Assembly (NCBI RefSeq): GCF_009931655.1
Contig: NZ_CP047984.1
Coordinates: forward strand, 1,488,001 to 1,552,000
Length of the DNA stretch: 64,000 nt
Source: Pontibacter russatus
Lineage (GTDB): Bacteria; Bacteroidota; Bacteroidia; Cytophagales; Hymenobacteraceae
Reading direction: 5' to 3'
The notes under the pieces are model-generated. The model was not told where the DNA came from. It did not search any database and saw nothing but the letters and a program-made list of their open reading frames with translations. Positions 1-9,519 of this stretch are shown here, piece after piece (the stretch's first letter is position 1; every line of letters starts with the position of its first letter). The position numbers and the translations under genes are program-made.

Positions 1-285
1 CTCGGCAGGGCGCTTGTCGGAATGCAGGTGGTCCTTGATGTGCAGCACGCAGCTGCCGGAGGGCGCCACGATGTAATCGAACCCGCTGAAGTTCCGGATA
101 AATAGCTCGTCGCTCTCCGCTGCCAGGTGGCCGAAGCCGGAGTTGGCCATGGGCTGGCCGCAACAGGTTTGCTTTAGCGGATAGGCCACCTCCACACCCA
201 GCTTTTCAAGCAGCTCCAGCGTGGCGATGGCGGCATTGGGGTAAAACTGATCTACGTAACAGGGAATAAAAAGACCTACAGTCAT
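1..285 (-). CDS. lutA: LutA/YkgE-like (Fe-S)-binding lactate utilisation protein, N-terminal part
   Basis: The first 95 codons of a gene that runs off the left edge. The translation opens MTVGLFIPCYVDQFYP and contains QTCCGQPMANSGFG, the first cysteine-rich CCG-type module of LutA/YkgE proteins. In that family LutABC oxidises L-lactate to pyruvate using iron-sulfur proteins in the cytoplasm. The ATG overlaps the TGA of the upstream sugar kinase by four bases (ATGA), so the two are probably co-translated. Placement behind rhamnose genes makes sense, because rhamnose breakdown by the aldolase/dehydrogenase fusion yields lactate. The second half of the protein and any lutB/lutC lie outside the window, so the name rests on the N-terminus only. 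Confidence 0.82.
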   Translation of the reverse strand, partial: MTVGLFIPCYVDQFYPNAAIATLELLEKLGVEVAYPLKQTCCGQPMANSGFGHLAAESDELFIRNFSGFDYIVAPSGSCVLHIKDHLHSDKRPAE

Positions 286-1676
286 AGTTTGGTGTCGTGC
301 GTTACCGCATAGTATTTTAACTCGATGATGTCGTTTGGCAGTGGCTTGGTGTTCCAGTGCCGGTGAATGGCCAGGGCGGTGCCCACGGCGGTTGCCTGCG
401 CCATGGAGGCCGCAAACACCTCCTTGTCCGGGTAGGCCGCGGCCAGCAGGTTCATATAGATGGGGTTCTTGCCGAATCCGCCGTCCACAAAAATCCGCTT
501 CACATCGGCTCCGTCCAGAACAAGCTGCGTGGAGGCCACCTGCTGCTTCACCAGGTCCAGGACAAACTGGTGGTAGGCCTCCGCATAGGAGTCGAAGGAG
601 GAAAGATCGCGCTGCGCGAACACCGACTCCTGCAACTGGTTTATGCCGGGCCGGGCACCCGGCGCCGGCCCTTGCTCCCGCTGCAGCTTGCTGATGATCT
701 CAGCATCGAACGGCACCGTTTTGTAGTGAGCGGTATTCAGGTTGAAGTGCTCTGCGATGCGTTTTGTCTGCTGCTCGTGCTCATACCCCCCAAAGAACCT
801 GGATGCCTTTACGGGCTTTCCCTTGTACTGCATAAAGCGCAAGCAGTCCCTTTGTAGTTCGGCCTCCGTCAGCGGCGTGGTGTTGAAAGGGTTCAGGCTG
901 ATGCACCATGTTCCGGTGGAGAGCAACACAAAAGGCTCCTGAAAATTCACCAGGTACGGAATCAGGGCAGCCGAGCTGTCGTGCAGGCCGATGCCCGCCT
1001 TGTAAACGTTGCCCATAAAGGCAGCGGGCACCACCTCGTCAGACGGGGCAATGGGAGCCAGCTTGTCCAGCACACCCTCTTTCCTGACCCACTCGTGATA
1101 ATCGTTTTTCCGGAAGTCCCACAGGTTGGTGTGGCAGCCGATGCTGGTCAGGTCCGAAAAGCACTTCCCTGTCACCAGGTAGCTGATGTACTGGGGCAGG
1201 TGCAGGGCGTATGAAATCCGGTCGAACAGTTCCGGCCGCTCGTGCCTGATGCGGTAGATCTGCATGCCCGAGTTCAGGCTGCCCAGCACCGGCGACGCCG
1301 TCTGCTTCGAGAACTCCCCCTCGCCCCCGTAAGTGTCGTAGAACTGCTTTCTCAGCGTCTCCGGGTAGGGCTTCAGGTAGCTGTACAGGGGGCAGACCGG
1401 CTCTCCCGCCTCATCGATGCAGACAATGCTTGCGCCGTAGGCGGAGAAGTTAATGGCCTGCACCTGGAACTCCGGAAGCCGGAGCACTTCCTGCAGGGAA
1501 TCGCGCACGGAATTCCTCAGGCTCTCGATATTCTCACAGGCTTCCCCGTCCTCGTCCACTATCTCTGTGAAGCGTGCCGATTTCTCGTACACAATTTTAT
1601 AGTTCTCGTCGAAGAGGAACAGTTTCTTGTTCGTCTTTCCCACATCGAAAATGGCTGCGACAGGAATCTTCTGCAT
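282..1676 (-). CDS. rhaB: FGGY-family sugar kinase, probably rhamnulokinase
   Basis: A 464-residue cytoplasmic FGGY carbohydrate kinase of normal family length. The N-terminal phosphate loop DVGKTNKK, the second phosphate motif STGTWCISL near the middle and the adenosine motif VDGGFGKNP near the C-terminus are all present. FGGY kinases phosphorylate sugars or ketoses with ATP. The gene lies between a rhamnulose-1-phosphate aldolase fusion (165 bp upstream) and a LutA-like gene (4-bp overlap downstream), so L-rhamnulose is the most likely substrate; fuculose or another ketose cannot be excluded from sequence. The ATG at 1676 begins a well-formed N-terminus and no better start is seen. Confidence 0.85.
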   Translation of the reverse strand: MQKIPVAAIFDVGKTNKKLFLFDENYKIVYEKSARFTEIVDEDGEACENIESLRNSVRDSLQEVLRLPEFQVQAINFSAYGASIVCIDEAGEPVCPLYSYLKPYPETLRKQFYDTYGGEGEFSKQTASPVLGSLNSGMQIYRIRHERPELFDRISYALHLPQYISYLVTGKCFSDLTSIGCHTNLWDFRKNDYHEWVRKEGVLDKLAPIAPSDEVVPAAFMGNVYKAGIGLHDSSAALIPYLVNFQEPFVLLSTGTWCISLNPFNTTPLTEAELQRDCLRFMQYKGKPVKASRFFGGYEHEQQTKRIAEHFNLNTAHYKTVPFDAEIISKLQREQGPAPGARPGINQLQESVFAQRDLSSFDSYAEAYHQFVLDLVKQQVASTQLVLDGADVKRIFVDGGFGKNPIYMNLLAAAYPDKEVFAASMAQATAVGTALAIHRHWNTKPLPNDIIELKYYAVTHDTKL

Positions 1677-1841
1677 CTTATAATCCAGTAGCGACAGTCC
1701 TCAGACCGCGTTTATCCGTTAGGTTTTTTTCTCCCCTTCTGCATACAAAACAGTTGCTGCACGATGCAGCCAGTCTCCCGCCGCCTATATAGCATTGACA
1801 GAAATGGCCTGAACGTCAGTCAGGGGGATATTTCGAACAGG

Positions 1842-3968
1842 TTATCTGACAAAGGCCATGGCCACACCGCCGTCCACATTCAGCACGTTGCCGGTCGACT
1901 TGCGGAGCAGCCCGCCGACAAAGGCGAAGCAGGCGTTGGCGATGTCTTCCGGCAGTATGATTTCGTTCAGCAGCGTGCGCTTGGCGTAGTATGCCGGCAG
2001 TTCCTCCACTTTCACACCATAGGCTTTGGCGCGGCCCTCGGCCCAGCCACCGGCCCATATGTTGCTGTCGCTGATAACAGCGTCCGGGTTCACCACATTC
2101 ACGCGGATGCCATCGCCGCCCAACTCAGCGGCATTCAGCCTGCTCAGGTGCAGCTGTGCCGCCTTGGCGGAGCCGTAGCCTGCGTTGTTCGGGCCGGACA
2201 CCAATGCGTTCTTGCTCACGATGTTCAGCACGTCGCCGCCGATGCCCTGCTTGCGCATCACCTCCACGCCTGCCTGCGTTACCAGAAACTGGCCTTTCAC
2301 CAGCACATCATACAGCAGGTCCCAGTCATTATTGGTGTGTTCCTCTATAGGCTTTGAGATGGAAAGCCCGGCGTTGTTCACCACGATGTCCACGCCCCCG
2401 AAGGCCAGGGCGGCTGCGTCAAAAGCCGCTTTGATCTGGTCGCTCTTTGTCACGTCCAGCAGGGCTGTGGCATAGGAATCCTTGCCATACTGGGCCTTGA
2501 ACTCGTCGCCTGCGCCCTGCAGGCGCTCCTCGTTCATATCGTTCAGCACCACTACGGCGCCCTCTTCCACAAACTTCTTCGCGATGGCCTTGCCTATGCC
2601 GCCCGCGCTGCCTGTTATCAGGGCTATCCGGCCTGAGAGCGCCTTGGGCTTGGGCATGCGCTGCAGCTTCGCCTCCTCTAGCAGCCAGTACTCAATATCA
2701 AACGCCTCCTGACGCGGCAGCGAGGTGTACTCCGATACCGCCTCCGCGCCTTTCATCACGTTGATGGCGTTGATATAGAACTCAGAGGCCACCCGCGTGG
2801 TCTGCTTGTCTTTTGAGAAGGTAAACATGCCCACGCCCGGGTACAGAATCACCACCGGGTTTTTGTCGCGCACAGCCGGGCTGTTTGGGTGCTTGTGGTT
2901 CTCGTAGTAGGCGGCGTACATCTGGCGGTACTCCTCAAATGCCGGTGCCAGCCTTTCCTTCAGCGCCTTCGCGTCCGACAGGTCCTCGTCAGGCTTCAGG
3001 TCCAGTACCAGCGGGCTGATTTTGGTGCGCAGGAAGTGGTCGGGGCAACTGGTGCCCATTGGGGCGAGCCTGTCCAGGTCGTTGGAGTTGATGAACTCCA
3101 GCACCCGGGCGTCATCGGTGAAGTGGCCCACCATATGGCGCTCGCTGGAGCAGAAGCCCCGCAGCACCGGCGCCAGCGCGGCGGCCTGCTTTCTGCGGGC
3201 ACTCTCTTCCAGGCTCTGTATTTTAGCGCCCCCGAACACGGGGCCTTTCTTGCCGATGTTCTGCTCCAGGTACTCGGCGCACTTCTCTATTACCTCCAGT
3301 GTGTTCACGTAGCTCTCATAGGCGGTATCGCCCCAGGTGAAGAGGCCGTGGGAGCCGAGCATGATACCCCGGATGCCGGGGTTCTCGTCGAGGCACTGGC
3401 GCAGCTGCAAGCCCAGGTCGAAGCCGGGTCGCTGCCAGCCCACCCACCCGATGGTGCCGCCGAACAGCTCCTCGGTTATTTTCTGCCCGTCTTTGGCGGC
3501 GGCAATGGCGATGGCCGCATCCGGGTGCAGGTGGTCGATGTGCTTGAAGGGAAGAAAACCGTGCAGCGGCGTGTCGATAGACGGGGCCTTGGAGCTGAGG
3601 TCGAAGATGCTGTGGTTGAAAAGCTCCACCATCTCGTCCTCGTGCTCGATGCCGCGGTACACGTTTTTCAGGCTTCGCAGGCGGTCCACATACAGGGCGG
3701 CGAGGCCGCTGCGCTTCAGCGTGCCCAGGTCGCCGCCGGATCCTTTCACCCACATCACCTCTGTTTCCTGTCCGGTCAGCGGGTCTTTGGCCATAACTTT
3801 GCAGGAGGTGTTGCCGCCCCCGTAATTCGTCAGCCTCAAATCGGCCCCCAGCAGGTTCGACCTGTAAATGAGCAGGCCCACCTCATCGCCCTGGAGCTTG
3901 GCGGCCTCCTCCTCATCCCACAGATAACTTACATGCCTGAACCCGGTTTTCGTTGTCAAATCTAACAT
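1842..3968 (-). CDS. rhaEW: Bifunctional rhamnulose-1-phosphate aldolase / lactaldehyde dehydrogenase
   Basis: A fusion of about 708 residues. Residues 1 to about 430 are a class II aldolase/adducin domain, with the metal-binding region HIDHLHPD (near 143-150) and SHGLFTWGD (near 206). Residues about 445-708 are a short-chain dehydrogenase, with the dinucleotide loop TGSAGGIG (near 452-459), a serine in NIVSKNA and the YxxxK pair (Tyr598, Lys602). In the known RhaEW family the first domain splits rhamnulose-1-phosphate into DHAP and lactaldehyde and the second oxidises lactaldehyde to lactate. It is the first gene of a leftward operon with the sugar kinase and LutA-like gene. A TTG lies three codons upstream; I chose the ATG at 3968 because it directly begins the conserved MLDLTTKTGF stretch. 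Confidence 0.9.
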   Translation of the reverse strand: MLDLTTKTGFRHVSYLWDEEEAAKLQGDEVGLLIYRSNLLGADLRLTNYGGGNTSCKVMAKDPLTGQETEVMWVKGSGGDLGTLKRSGLAALYVDRLRSLKNVYRGIEHEDEMVELFNHSIFDLSSKAPSIDTPLHGFLPFKHIDHLHPDAAIAIAAAKDGQKITEELFGGTIGWVGWQRPGFDLGLQLRQCLDENPGIRGIMLGSHGLFTWGDTAYESYVNTLEVIEKCAEYLEQNIGKKGPVFGGAKIQSLEESARRKQAAALAPVLRGFCSSERHMVGHFTDDARVLEFINSNDLDRLAPMGTSCPDHFLRTKISPLVLDLKPDEDLSDAKALKERLAPAFEEYRQMYAAYYENHKHPNSPAVRDKNPVVILYPGVGMFTFSKDKQTTRVASEFYINAINVMKGAEAVSEYTSLPRQEAFDIEYWLLEEAKLQRMPKPKALSGRIALITGSAGGIGKAIAKKFVEEGAVVVLNDMNEERLQGAGDEFKAQYGKDSYATALLDVTKSDQIKAAFDAAALAFGGVDIVVNNAGLSISKPIEEHTNNDWDLLYDVLVKGQFLVTQAGVEVMRKQGIGGDVLNIVSKNALVSGPNNAGYGSAKAAQLHLSRLNAAELGGDGIRVNVVNPDAVISDSNIWAGGWAEGRAKAYGVKVEELPAYYAKRTLLNEIILPEDIANACFAFVGGLLRKSTGNVLNVDGGVAMAFVR

Positions 3969-4570
3969 ATGCTTCAATAATTTTATGTTGCGGTTTTAAT
4001 TTGAATATTACCGTACCCACAAAGGCCACGGAGAGCATGGTGGTGGTTACTCCCGGCACGAAAGCAGCAGCCATACAGCCCAACCTCCTGTGCCGCTGTA
4101 GCTGTAGCCAACACGCTGAACGCCCCGGGGCAAGCCCCAAACGACACCCATATTTTTTACTAAAATAAACAGAACAGAAATATTAACTCTCCTGTAGTGT
4201 CATGGTTTGGCCCCAGAAAAACATATCCTCATACTGCGGCGAACACCAAAATTGATATGCCCGGATAGGCAACCTGCCGGGTGTGTACGAATACAACCTG
4301 TTCTTTCCATTTCGGAGGAGGAACCGGGGGCGGGTTTCCTGCGCGGCTCACTATTTGAAATTTTATGCTGCCAGTGTTTTTTGGATCTGCATCAGGTAGG
4401 AAACCCGAAGCGCAGCCAAGGCGGGTTGCTGGTAGTGCGACAGGCATACAAGATAAAATAAGTGTGCCTCTGACCCAACCGATGGAGATTCAAGTTTGCA
4501 AAGCCAGGAAAACAATGGAGGGTTTGCGCAGAAATTAAGTATCTTGGCTCAGTAAAAACCTTGATCATCC
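3969..4570. other. Intergenic region between divergent rhaEW and NahK-like genes
   Basis: About 600 bases without a convincing gene. It must contain the promoters of the leftward rhamnose operon and of the rightward kinase gene. A weak TAnnTTTG-like box, TATCTTGG at 4540-4547, lies 23 bases before the kinase start, but I see no well-spaced -33 box. The short ORFs here show no family signature or coding bias and are not called. Confidence 0.5.
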
Positions 4571-5650
4571 ATGCTTCACGACATACTGGAGGCCTACGGG
4601 CTGCCCCCGCAAGACTGCCTGACTGAGAAACTGGACTCGGGCCTGATAAACCGGACCTGGAAAGTAACGGCGGGACAGGAGGAATACGTGCTGCAGCGGG
4701 TGAACAACCAGGTGTTCAAGTCTCCGCAGGACATCTCGGACAACATCCAGAAGATAGGCCGCTTCCTGAGCACCCACTCCCCCGGTTACCTGTTCATATC
4801 TCCTGTTGCGACTGCTTCCGGTAAGTACCTGGTGCAGGACGGCGCCGGTGACTTTTACCGCCTGATGCCCTTTGTCAGGGGCTCGCGCACGATTGACACC
4901 GTCCGAACCAGGGAAGAGGCGTACGAGGCGGCCCGGCAGTTCGGCAGGTTCACCAGCCTGCTGTCGGGTTTCGGCACACAGGCGCTGCACTACACGCTGC
5001 CCGACTTCCACAACCTGACCCTGCGCTTCGAACAGTTTGAGGCAGCATATAAGCTGGCGGAACCGGAACGATTGACGGAGGCCAGCGGCCCCATCGAGGC
5101 TGCCTTCCGGCACCAGGGCCTCGTCAGCACGTACCAGTCCGTGAAAACAAACAGCGACATTCCGCTTCGCGTGATCCACCACGACACAAAGATCAGCAAT
5201 GTGCTGTTTGATGAAAACGGCAAAGGCCTGTGCGTGATTGACCTGGACACCGTGATGCCGGGGTATTTCATCAGCGACCTGGGCGACATGATGCGCACCT
5301 ACCTCTCGCCTGTGAGCGAGGAGGAGCGGGACCTGAGCAAGATCATTATCCGCGAGGATTATTTTGAAGCCGTGATAGAAGGGTACTTCTCTGAGATGGC
5401 CAAAGAATTGACGTCCGCCGAAAAGGATCTCTGCCTCTATGCGGGCGAGTTCATGATCTACATGCAGGCCATCCGCTTCCTGACGGATTTCCTGAACGGC
5501 GACACCTACTACGCCACTACTTATCCCAAACAGAACCTGGTGCGGGCGCAGAACCAGTTCACGCTGCTGCAGCGCTACCTGGACGCCGAGGAGCGCCTTG
5601 ACAGGATTGTCCATAATTTTATAGACAAGGAACCGGCAAGGAATTCATAA
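4571..5650 (+). CDS. Phosphotransferase (APH) family protein, N-acetylhexosamine 1-kinase-like
   Basis: A 359-residue protein of the aminoglycoside phosphotransferase/choline kinase fold. The catalytic loop reads HHDTKISNVLFD and the metal-binding loop is VIDLDTVMPG, followed by DLGDMMRTY. These resemble NahK (LnpB), which phosphorylates N-acetylglucosamine or N-acetylgalactosamine at C1, more than antibiotic-resistance kinases. The N-terminal half has SGLINRTWKV and YVLQRVNNQVF, typical of the nucleotide-binding lobe. It is probably cytoplasmic and stands alone, divergent from the rhamnose operon and followed by a strong hairpin. The sugar specificity is inferred from motif similarity only; homoserine-kinase-like or other hydroxyl substrates are possible. 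Confidence 0.8.
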   Translation: MLHDILEAYGLPPQDCLTEKLDSGLINRTWKVTAGQEEYVLQRVNNQVFKSPQDISDNIQKIGRFLSTHSPGYLFISPVATASGKYLVQDGAGDFYRLMPFVRGSRTIDTVRTREEAYEAARQFGRFTSLLSGFGTQALHYTLPDFHNLTLRFEQFEAAYKLAEPERLTEASGPIEAAFRHQGLVSTYQSVKTNSDIPLRVIHHDTKISNVLFDENGKGLCVIDLDTVMPGYFISDLGDMMRTYLSPVSEEERDLSKIIIREDYFEAVIEGYFSEMAKELTSAEKDLCLYAGEFMIYMQAIRFLTDFLNGDTYYATTYPKQNLVRAQNQFTLLQRYLDAEERLDRIVHNFIDKEPARNS

Positions 5651-5760
5651 TGCAGGGAAGCCTTCCAGGGAGTTTATATATAGCCGGGCCCCTTTTGCGG
5701 CTGTGGAAGCAACCCTTCTCTATCACTTACTAAATATGGCTTCACACTCGTCTCAACAAA

Positions 5761-5790
5761 AAAGGGGGCACCTGCTGAGGTGCCCCCTTT
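5761..5790. terminator. Bidirectional hairpin terminator
   Basis: Perfect 13-bp arms around a GCTG loop, with A-run on the left and T-run on the right. It lies between the convergent NahK-like gene and cysI, so it can end transcription from both sides. Confidence 0.85.
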
Positions 5791-5850
5791 TAGGGTAAAG
5801 TGCCGCCAGGTTATATATGGCGCTATATATGATTCAGGGCCTCTCTCGGC

Positions 5851-7551
5851 TTAAGCCAGCACCCTGACCGGACGGTCTGTGGGTTCTACTATATTTTTCC
5901 GGATAACAAAGTCGCCGAAGTGCTCTCCTGCCTCCCTTTCCTGCGCATAGGCCGCCAGTATAGGCTCCAGCGCCTCCAGGATGGCCTCTTCCGAAAGCAT
6001 CTCTTTGTAGAGCGTATTCAGCCTGTCTCCATTGTGGCTGGCGCCCAGGTACAGGTTGTACCGCCCCAAGGCCCGGCCCACAAACCCGATTTCACCCAGC
6101 GAAGACCGGGCACAGCCGTTCGGGCAGCCCGTCATGCGAATGTTGATGGCATCGGTCTCCAGCCCGTTCTTCCGCATCAGCACATCCAGTTTGTCTACCA
6201 GCGAGGGCAGGTAGCGCTCTGACTCGGCGAAGGCAAGGCCGCAGGTGTTCAGGGCCACGCAGGCCATCGAACTGAGCCGCAGGCCTGTCAGCTTGGGATG
6301 GTTCAGGACCCCATGCTGCAGCAGAATATTCTCGATAATGTCCTTCTCCCCTTCTTCCACGTTCCCGATAATCAGGTTCTGGTTTCCGGTGAGCCGGAAA
6401 TCGCCGTTGAGGACAAGGGCTACCTCGCGCAAGGCTTTCTTCAGTACATACCCTTCCTCGTCCTTCACCCGGCCGTGCTCCACAAACAGGGTATAAAACC
6501 ACTTGCCGTTCGTGCCCTTCAGCCACCCGTACTGGTCTCCGTTGGTCACGAATCGGAACGGGCGCGGGCTCTCCAGTTGCCAGCCCAGGCGCGTGTTCAG
6601 TTCGCTCACAAACCACTCCAGGCCGCGCTTGTCGATGGTATATTTCAGCCTCGAGTTCCTTCTGTCGGACCGGTTGCCGTAGTCCCGCTGGATCGCGATA
6701 ACCGTTTCTGCCGCCTCGATCACCTTTTCTTTCGGCACATAACCGATCACGTCGGCAAGTCGCGCATAAGTCGTTTCCACGCCAAAGGTGCTGCCCAGGC
6801 CGCCGCCCACACACACATTGAAGCCCATCAACTGGCCGTTTTCCTCAATCGCGATCAGACCCAGATCGTTGGCGAAAACATCTATGTCATTCCGGGGCGG
6901 AATGGTTAGTGCTATTTTGAATTTGCGGGGCAGGTACGTTTCGTGGTACAAAGGCTCCGCATCCGGCGTGCCGCTCACCTTTTCCTTGTCCAGCCATATC
7001 TCGTGGTAGGCGGTCGTCTTCGGCTTGAAGTACTCGCTTATCTGTGCGGCCATGTCATATACCTCCTCGTGTATCGGCGACTGGTGCGGATTCGGGCTGC
7101 ACATCACGTTGCGGTTCACGTCGCCGCAGGTGGCGATGGTGCTCAGCAGCGCGTCGTTCACGGCCTTGATGGTGGGCTTGAGGCCGCGCTTGAGGATGCC
7201 GTGGAACTGGAACGACTGCCGCGTGGTCAGTTTCATGGTGCCGTTGCCGTACTTATCAGACAGCTCGTCGAGGATGAGCCACTGGTCCGGCCTCGTGATG
7301 CCGCCCGGCACCCGTACCCGCACCATGAACTGGTACAAGGGTTCCAGCTTCTGCCGCTTCCGCTCGCTTTCCAGGTCCCGGTCATATTGCTGGTAAGACC
7401 CGTGGTACTTGATCAGCTTCACATCGTCGGGGTGCAGGGCGCCCGTCAGCGGGTTGCTCAGACTCTCCTTGATGGTGCCCCGGAGAAAATCACTCCGCTC
7501 CTTTATATATTCGTCGTCAGACAATCTCTGCTTTTCCAGTTGCTCTTCCAT
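5851..7551 (-). CDS. cysI: Assimilatory sulfite reductase hemoprotein subunit CysI
   Basis: A 566-residue siroheme/[4Fe-4S] protein, close to the length of known CysI. The cluster cysteines are at 431 and 437 (CVALNTC) and 476 and 480 (CPNGC), matching the CysI pattern that binds the cluster and bridges to siroheme. TTRQSFQFHG and CGDVNRNVMC are further family signatures. With CysJ it reduces sulfite to sulfide with NADPH for cysteine synthesis in the cytoplasm. It is the last gene of prx-cysJ-cysI; a 153-bp spacer separates it from cysJ, so it may have its own translation signals or a secondary promoter. Confidence 0.96.
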   Translation of the reverse strand: MEEQLEKQRLSDDEYIKERSDFLRGTIKESLSNPLTGALHPDDVKLIKYHGSYQQYDRDLESERKRQKLEPLYQFMVRVRVPGGITRPDQWLILDELSDKYGNGTMKLTTRQSFQFHGILKRGLKPTIKAVNDALLSTIATCGDVNRNVMCSPNPHQSPIHEEVYDMAAQISEYFKPKTTAYHEIWLDKEKVSGTPDAEPLYHETYLPRKFKIALTIPPRNDIDVFANDLGLIAIEENGQLMGFNVCVGGGLGSTFGVETTYARLADVIGYVPKEKVIEAAETVIAIQRDYGNRSDRRNSRLKYTIDKRGLEWFVSELNTRLGWQLESPRPFRFVTNGDQYGWLKGTNGKWFYTLFVEHGRVKDEEGYVLKKALREVALVLNGDFRLTGNQNLIIGNVEEGEKDIIENILLQHGVLNHPKLTGLRLSSMACVALNTCGLAFAESERYLPSLVDKLDVLMRKNGLETDAINIRMTGCPNGCARSSLGEIGFVGRALGRYNLYLGASHNGDRLNTLYKEMLSEEAILEALEPILAAYAQEREAGEHFGDFVIRKNIVEPTDRPVRVLA

Positions 7552-7704
7552 CGTTATTCTCTATATAATATAAACACGCCGCCCCTCCCAAACCCGATAT
7601 GGGTTGGCTCCGCTTTCACTCCGTCCGGCGCTGTATAATCGTACCCAGGGAGCCCAGGTGCAGGGGCAGGGCGCGTTGAATCTGTGTTATCTGATCCGTT
7701 GCTG

Positions 7705-9513
7705 CTAATAAATGTCTGTCTGGTAGCGGTTCGATTTCTGGAGGTATTTCACGTATTCCTCCGCTTTCTCTACCGTCACGCCCCCGTGCTGCTTGATGAT
7801 TTCGCGCAGGGTGCTGTCTACGTCTTTGGCCATTTGCTTGGCATCGCCGCATATATATAAATGGGCGCCGTTCTCCAGCCAGTCATATAGCTCCCGGCCT
7901 TTTTCCATCATCCGGTGCTGCACATACAGCTTCTGCTTCTGGTCGCGCGAGAAAGCCACGTCCGCTTTGGTCAGAATGCCCTCCTTCAGGTACTGCTGCC
8001 ACTCGGCCTGGTACAGAAAATCCGTGGTGAAGTTTCTGTCGCCGAAGAAGAGCCAGGATTTGCCATTATGTTCCGCTACCTCACGGTGCTGCATAAAAGC
8101 CCTGAAAGGCGCCACCCCGGTACCGGGGCCCACCATGATGATGGGCGCTTCCGGGTCAGCAGGAAGCTTGAAGCGGCTGTTCTTGTCCACAAACACCTTC
8201 ACCTTGTCATCCACATGGAACCGGTCAGACAGCGTGGCGGAGCAGAGGCCTTCCTTGTTCCGGCCATGCGCCTGGTAGCGCACCACCGACACGAGCAGGT
8301 GTACCTCGTCCTCCACCGCCGCCTGCGAGGAGGCAATGGAATACATGCGCGGCTGATTTTTGCGCAGCACTGCCAGCAGCTCGTCTGCCTCCAGCGCGTA
8401 GGGCACCTCGTGCAGCAGGTCGAGCACATCGCGCCCGTACACAAAATCCGCCACCTTGCGGTTATCCGTCAGGAGGTCTTTCAGCTTCGCGTCTCCGGTC
8501 AGGTTGGCATAGTTCGTCAGCGTAACCCCTGACAGCGGGCTCAGCTCATAGTCGTAGGTCAGCGCCTCCACGAGCGGCTTTTCACCATTGTGCCCCTTCA
8601 CCACCATATCCCCCGAAAGTTTAGTCGCCTCCAGCACCCCTTCTATAAGGGCGGCGGAATTGGTGCCATATACCCCCAGCGCATCACCGGGCTCATAAGT
8701 CAGACCAGAACCTTCGAGGCTCAGTTCCAGGTGCATTGTTTCTTTGGATGATCCTCGCCCGTTCAGGTTGATTTTCTCCAGGATGGTTGCCTCAAACGGA
8801 TGCTTGCGGGAGAATTTCGGTGCGTCAGCCGGTACGGCCGCGCCATTTACGCTCACATCCGGCGCAGCTTTTGTGCCTGATGCCTGGGCGATTGCCTGCA
8901 GCAGCGATTGCTGCCATGCCTCCGCCGCCTCCTCATAGTCCACATCGCAGTCTACGCGGGGGCTGATGCGCTGCGCGCCCAGTTTTTCGAGCACGGCGTC
9001 AAATTCTTTCCCTGTCTGGCAGAAATCCACATAGCTGCTGTCGCCCAGGGCAAGCACGCCAAACTTGACATGCGAGAGGTCCGGCGCTTTTTTGCCGTGC
9101 AGGAACTGGTGCAGATCCTCGGCCTGCACCGGGGGCTCCCCGATGCCGTGGGTGCTCACCAGCACGGCCAGGTTCGTCACTTTCTTCAGGTCCCTGGTTT
9201 TAAAGGAAGCCATATCGGTCACTTCGGCCTCCAGGCCCTGCGCCTTGGCCAGGCTGGCCAGATTGTGTGCCAGGGTCTCGCAGTTCCCGGTGTGGCTGCC
9301 ATATAAAACCGTCAACTTCTGCGCCGTTTCTGCCAAGGCAGGGGCCGCCTCCGTTGGCGCGGCTACTGCGCCAGCGGGCACGGCGGACACGCCTGCAAAA
9401 TAGCCGGACAGCCACTGCAGCTGCCCGGAATCCAGGCCAGACAATGCTTCGGAGAGCTGTGCCGCCTGCTTGTCAGAGAACGGCCCTCTCTCCAGACCTT
9501 TCTTAAAATCCAT
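7705..9513 (-). CDS. cysJ: Assimilatory sulfite reductase flavoprotein subunit CysJ
   Basis: A 602-residue diflavin reductase. A short N-terminal tail is followed by a flavodoxin domain from about residue 66, with the FMN loop GSHTGNCETLA at 72-82 and STHGIGEPP. After an Ala-rich linker come the FAD and NADPH domains, with RMYSIASS (FAD) and GPGTGVAPFRAFM (NADPH); the protein ends in SNRYQTDIY, the usual aromatic C-terminus. It passes electrons from NADPH through FAD and FMN to CysI. The start ATG lies six bases after the peroxiredoxin stop, which supports cotranscription. Confidence 0.96.
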   Translation of the reverse strand: MDFKKGLERGPFSDKQAAQLSEALSGLDSGQLQWLSGYFAGVSAVPAGAVAAPTEAAPALAETAQKLTVLYGSHTGNCETLAHNLASLAKAQGLEAEVTDMASFKTRDLKKVTNLAVLVSTHGIGEPPVQAEDLHQFLHGKKAPDLSHVKFGVLALGDSSYVDFCQTGKEFDAVLEKLGAQRISPRVDCDVDYEEAAEAWQQSLLQAIAQASGTKAAPDVSVNGAAVPADAPKFSRKHPFEATILEKINLNGRGSSKETMHLELSLEGSGLTYEPGDALGVYGTNSAALIEGVLEATKLSGDMVVKGHNGEKPLVEALTYDYELSPLSGVTLTNYANLTGDAKLKDLLTDNRKVADFVYGRDVLDLLHEVPYALEADELLAVLRKNQPRMYSIASSQAAVEDEVHLLVSVVRYQAHGRNKEGLCSATLSDRFHVDDKVKVFVDKNSRFKLPADPEAPIIMVGPGTGVAPFRAFMQHREVAEHNGKSWLFFGDRNFTTDFLYQAEWQQYLKEGILTKADVAFSRDQKQKLYVQHRMMEKGRELYDWLENGAHLYICGDAKQMAKDVDSTLREIIKQHGGVTVEKAEEYVKYLQKSNRYQTDIY

Positions 9514-9519
9514 GTACTG

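Noticed and set aside
2889..3965. Long ORF on the plus strand opposite rhaEW
   Set aside because: It mirrors the codon structure of a well-supported gene on the other strand and has no family features.
4207..4461. Short ORF in the rhaEW/NahK gap
   Set aside because: No domain, no promoter, composition like non-coding DNA.
4571..5650. Aminoglycoside-resistance kinase
   Set aside because: Motifs are closer to NahK-like sugar kinases and no resistance context is present.
7720..7745. GGTTCGATT resembling a tRNA T-loop
   Set aside because: It lies inside the cysJ coding end, with no acceptor or anticodon stems around it.
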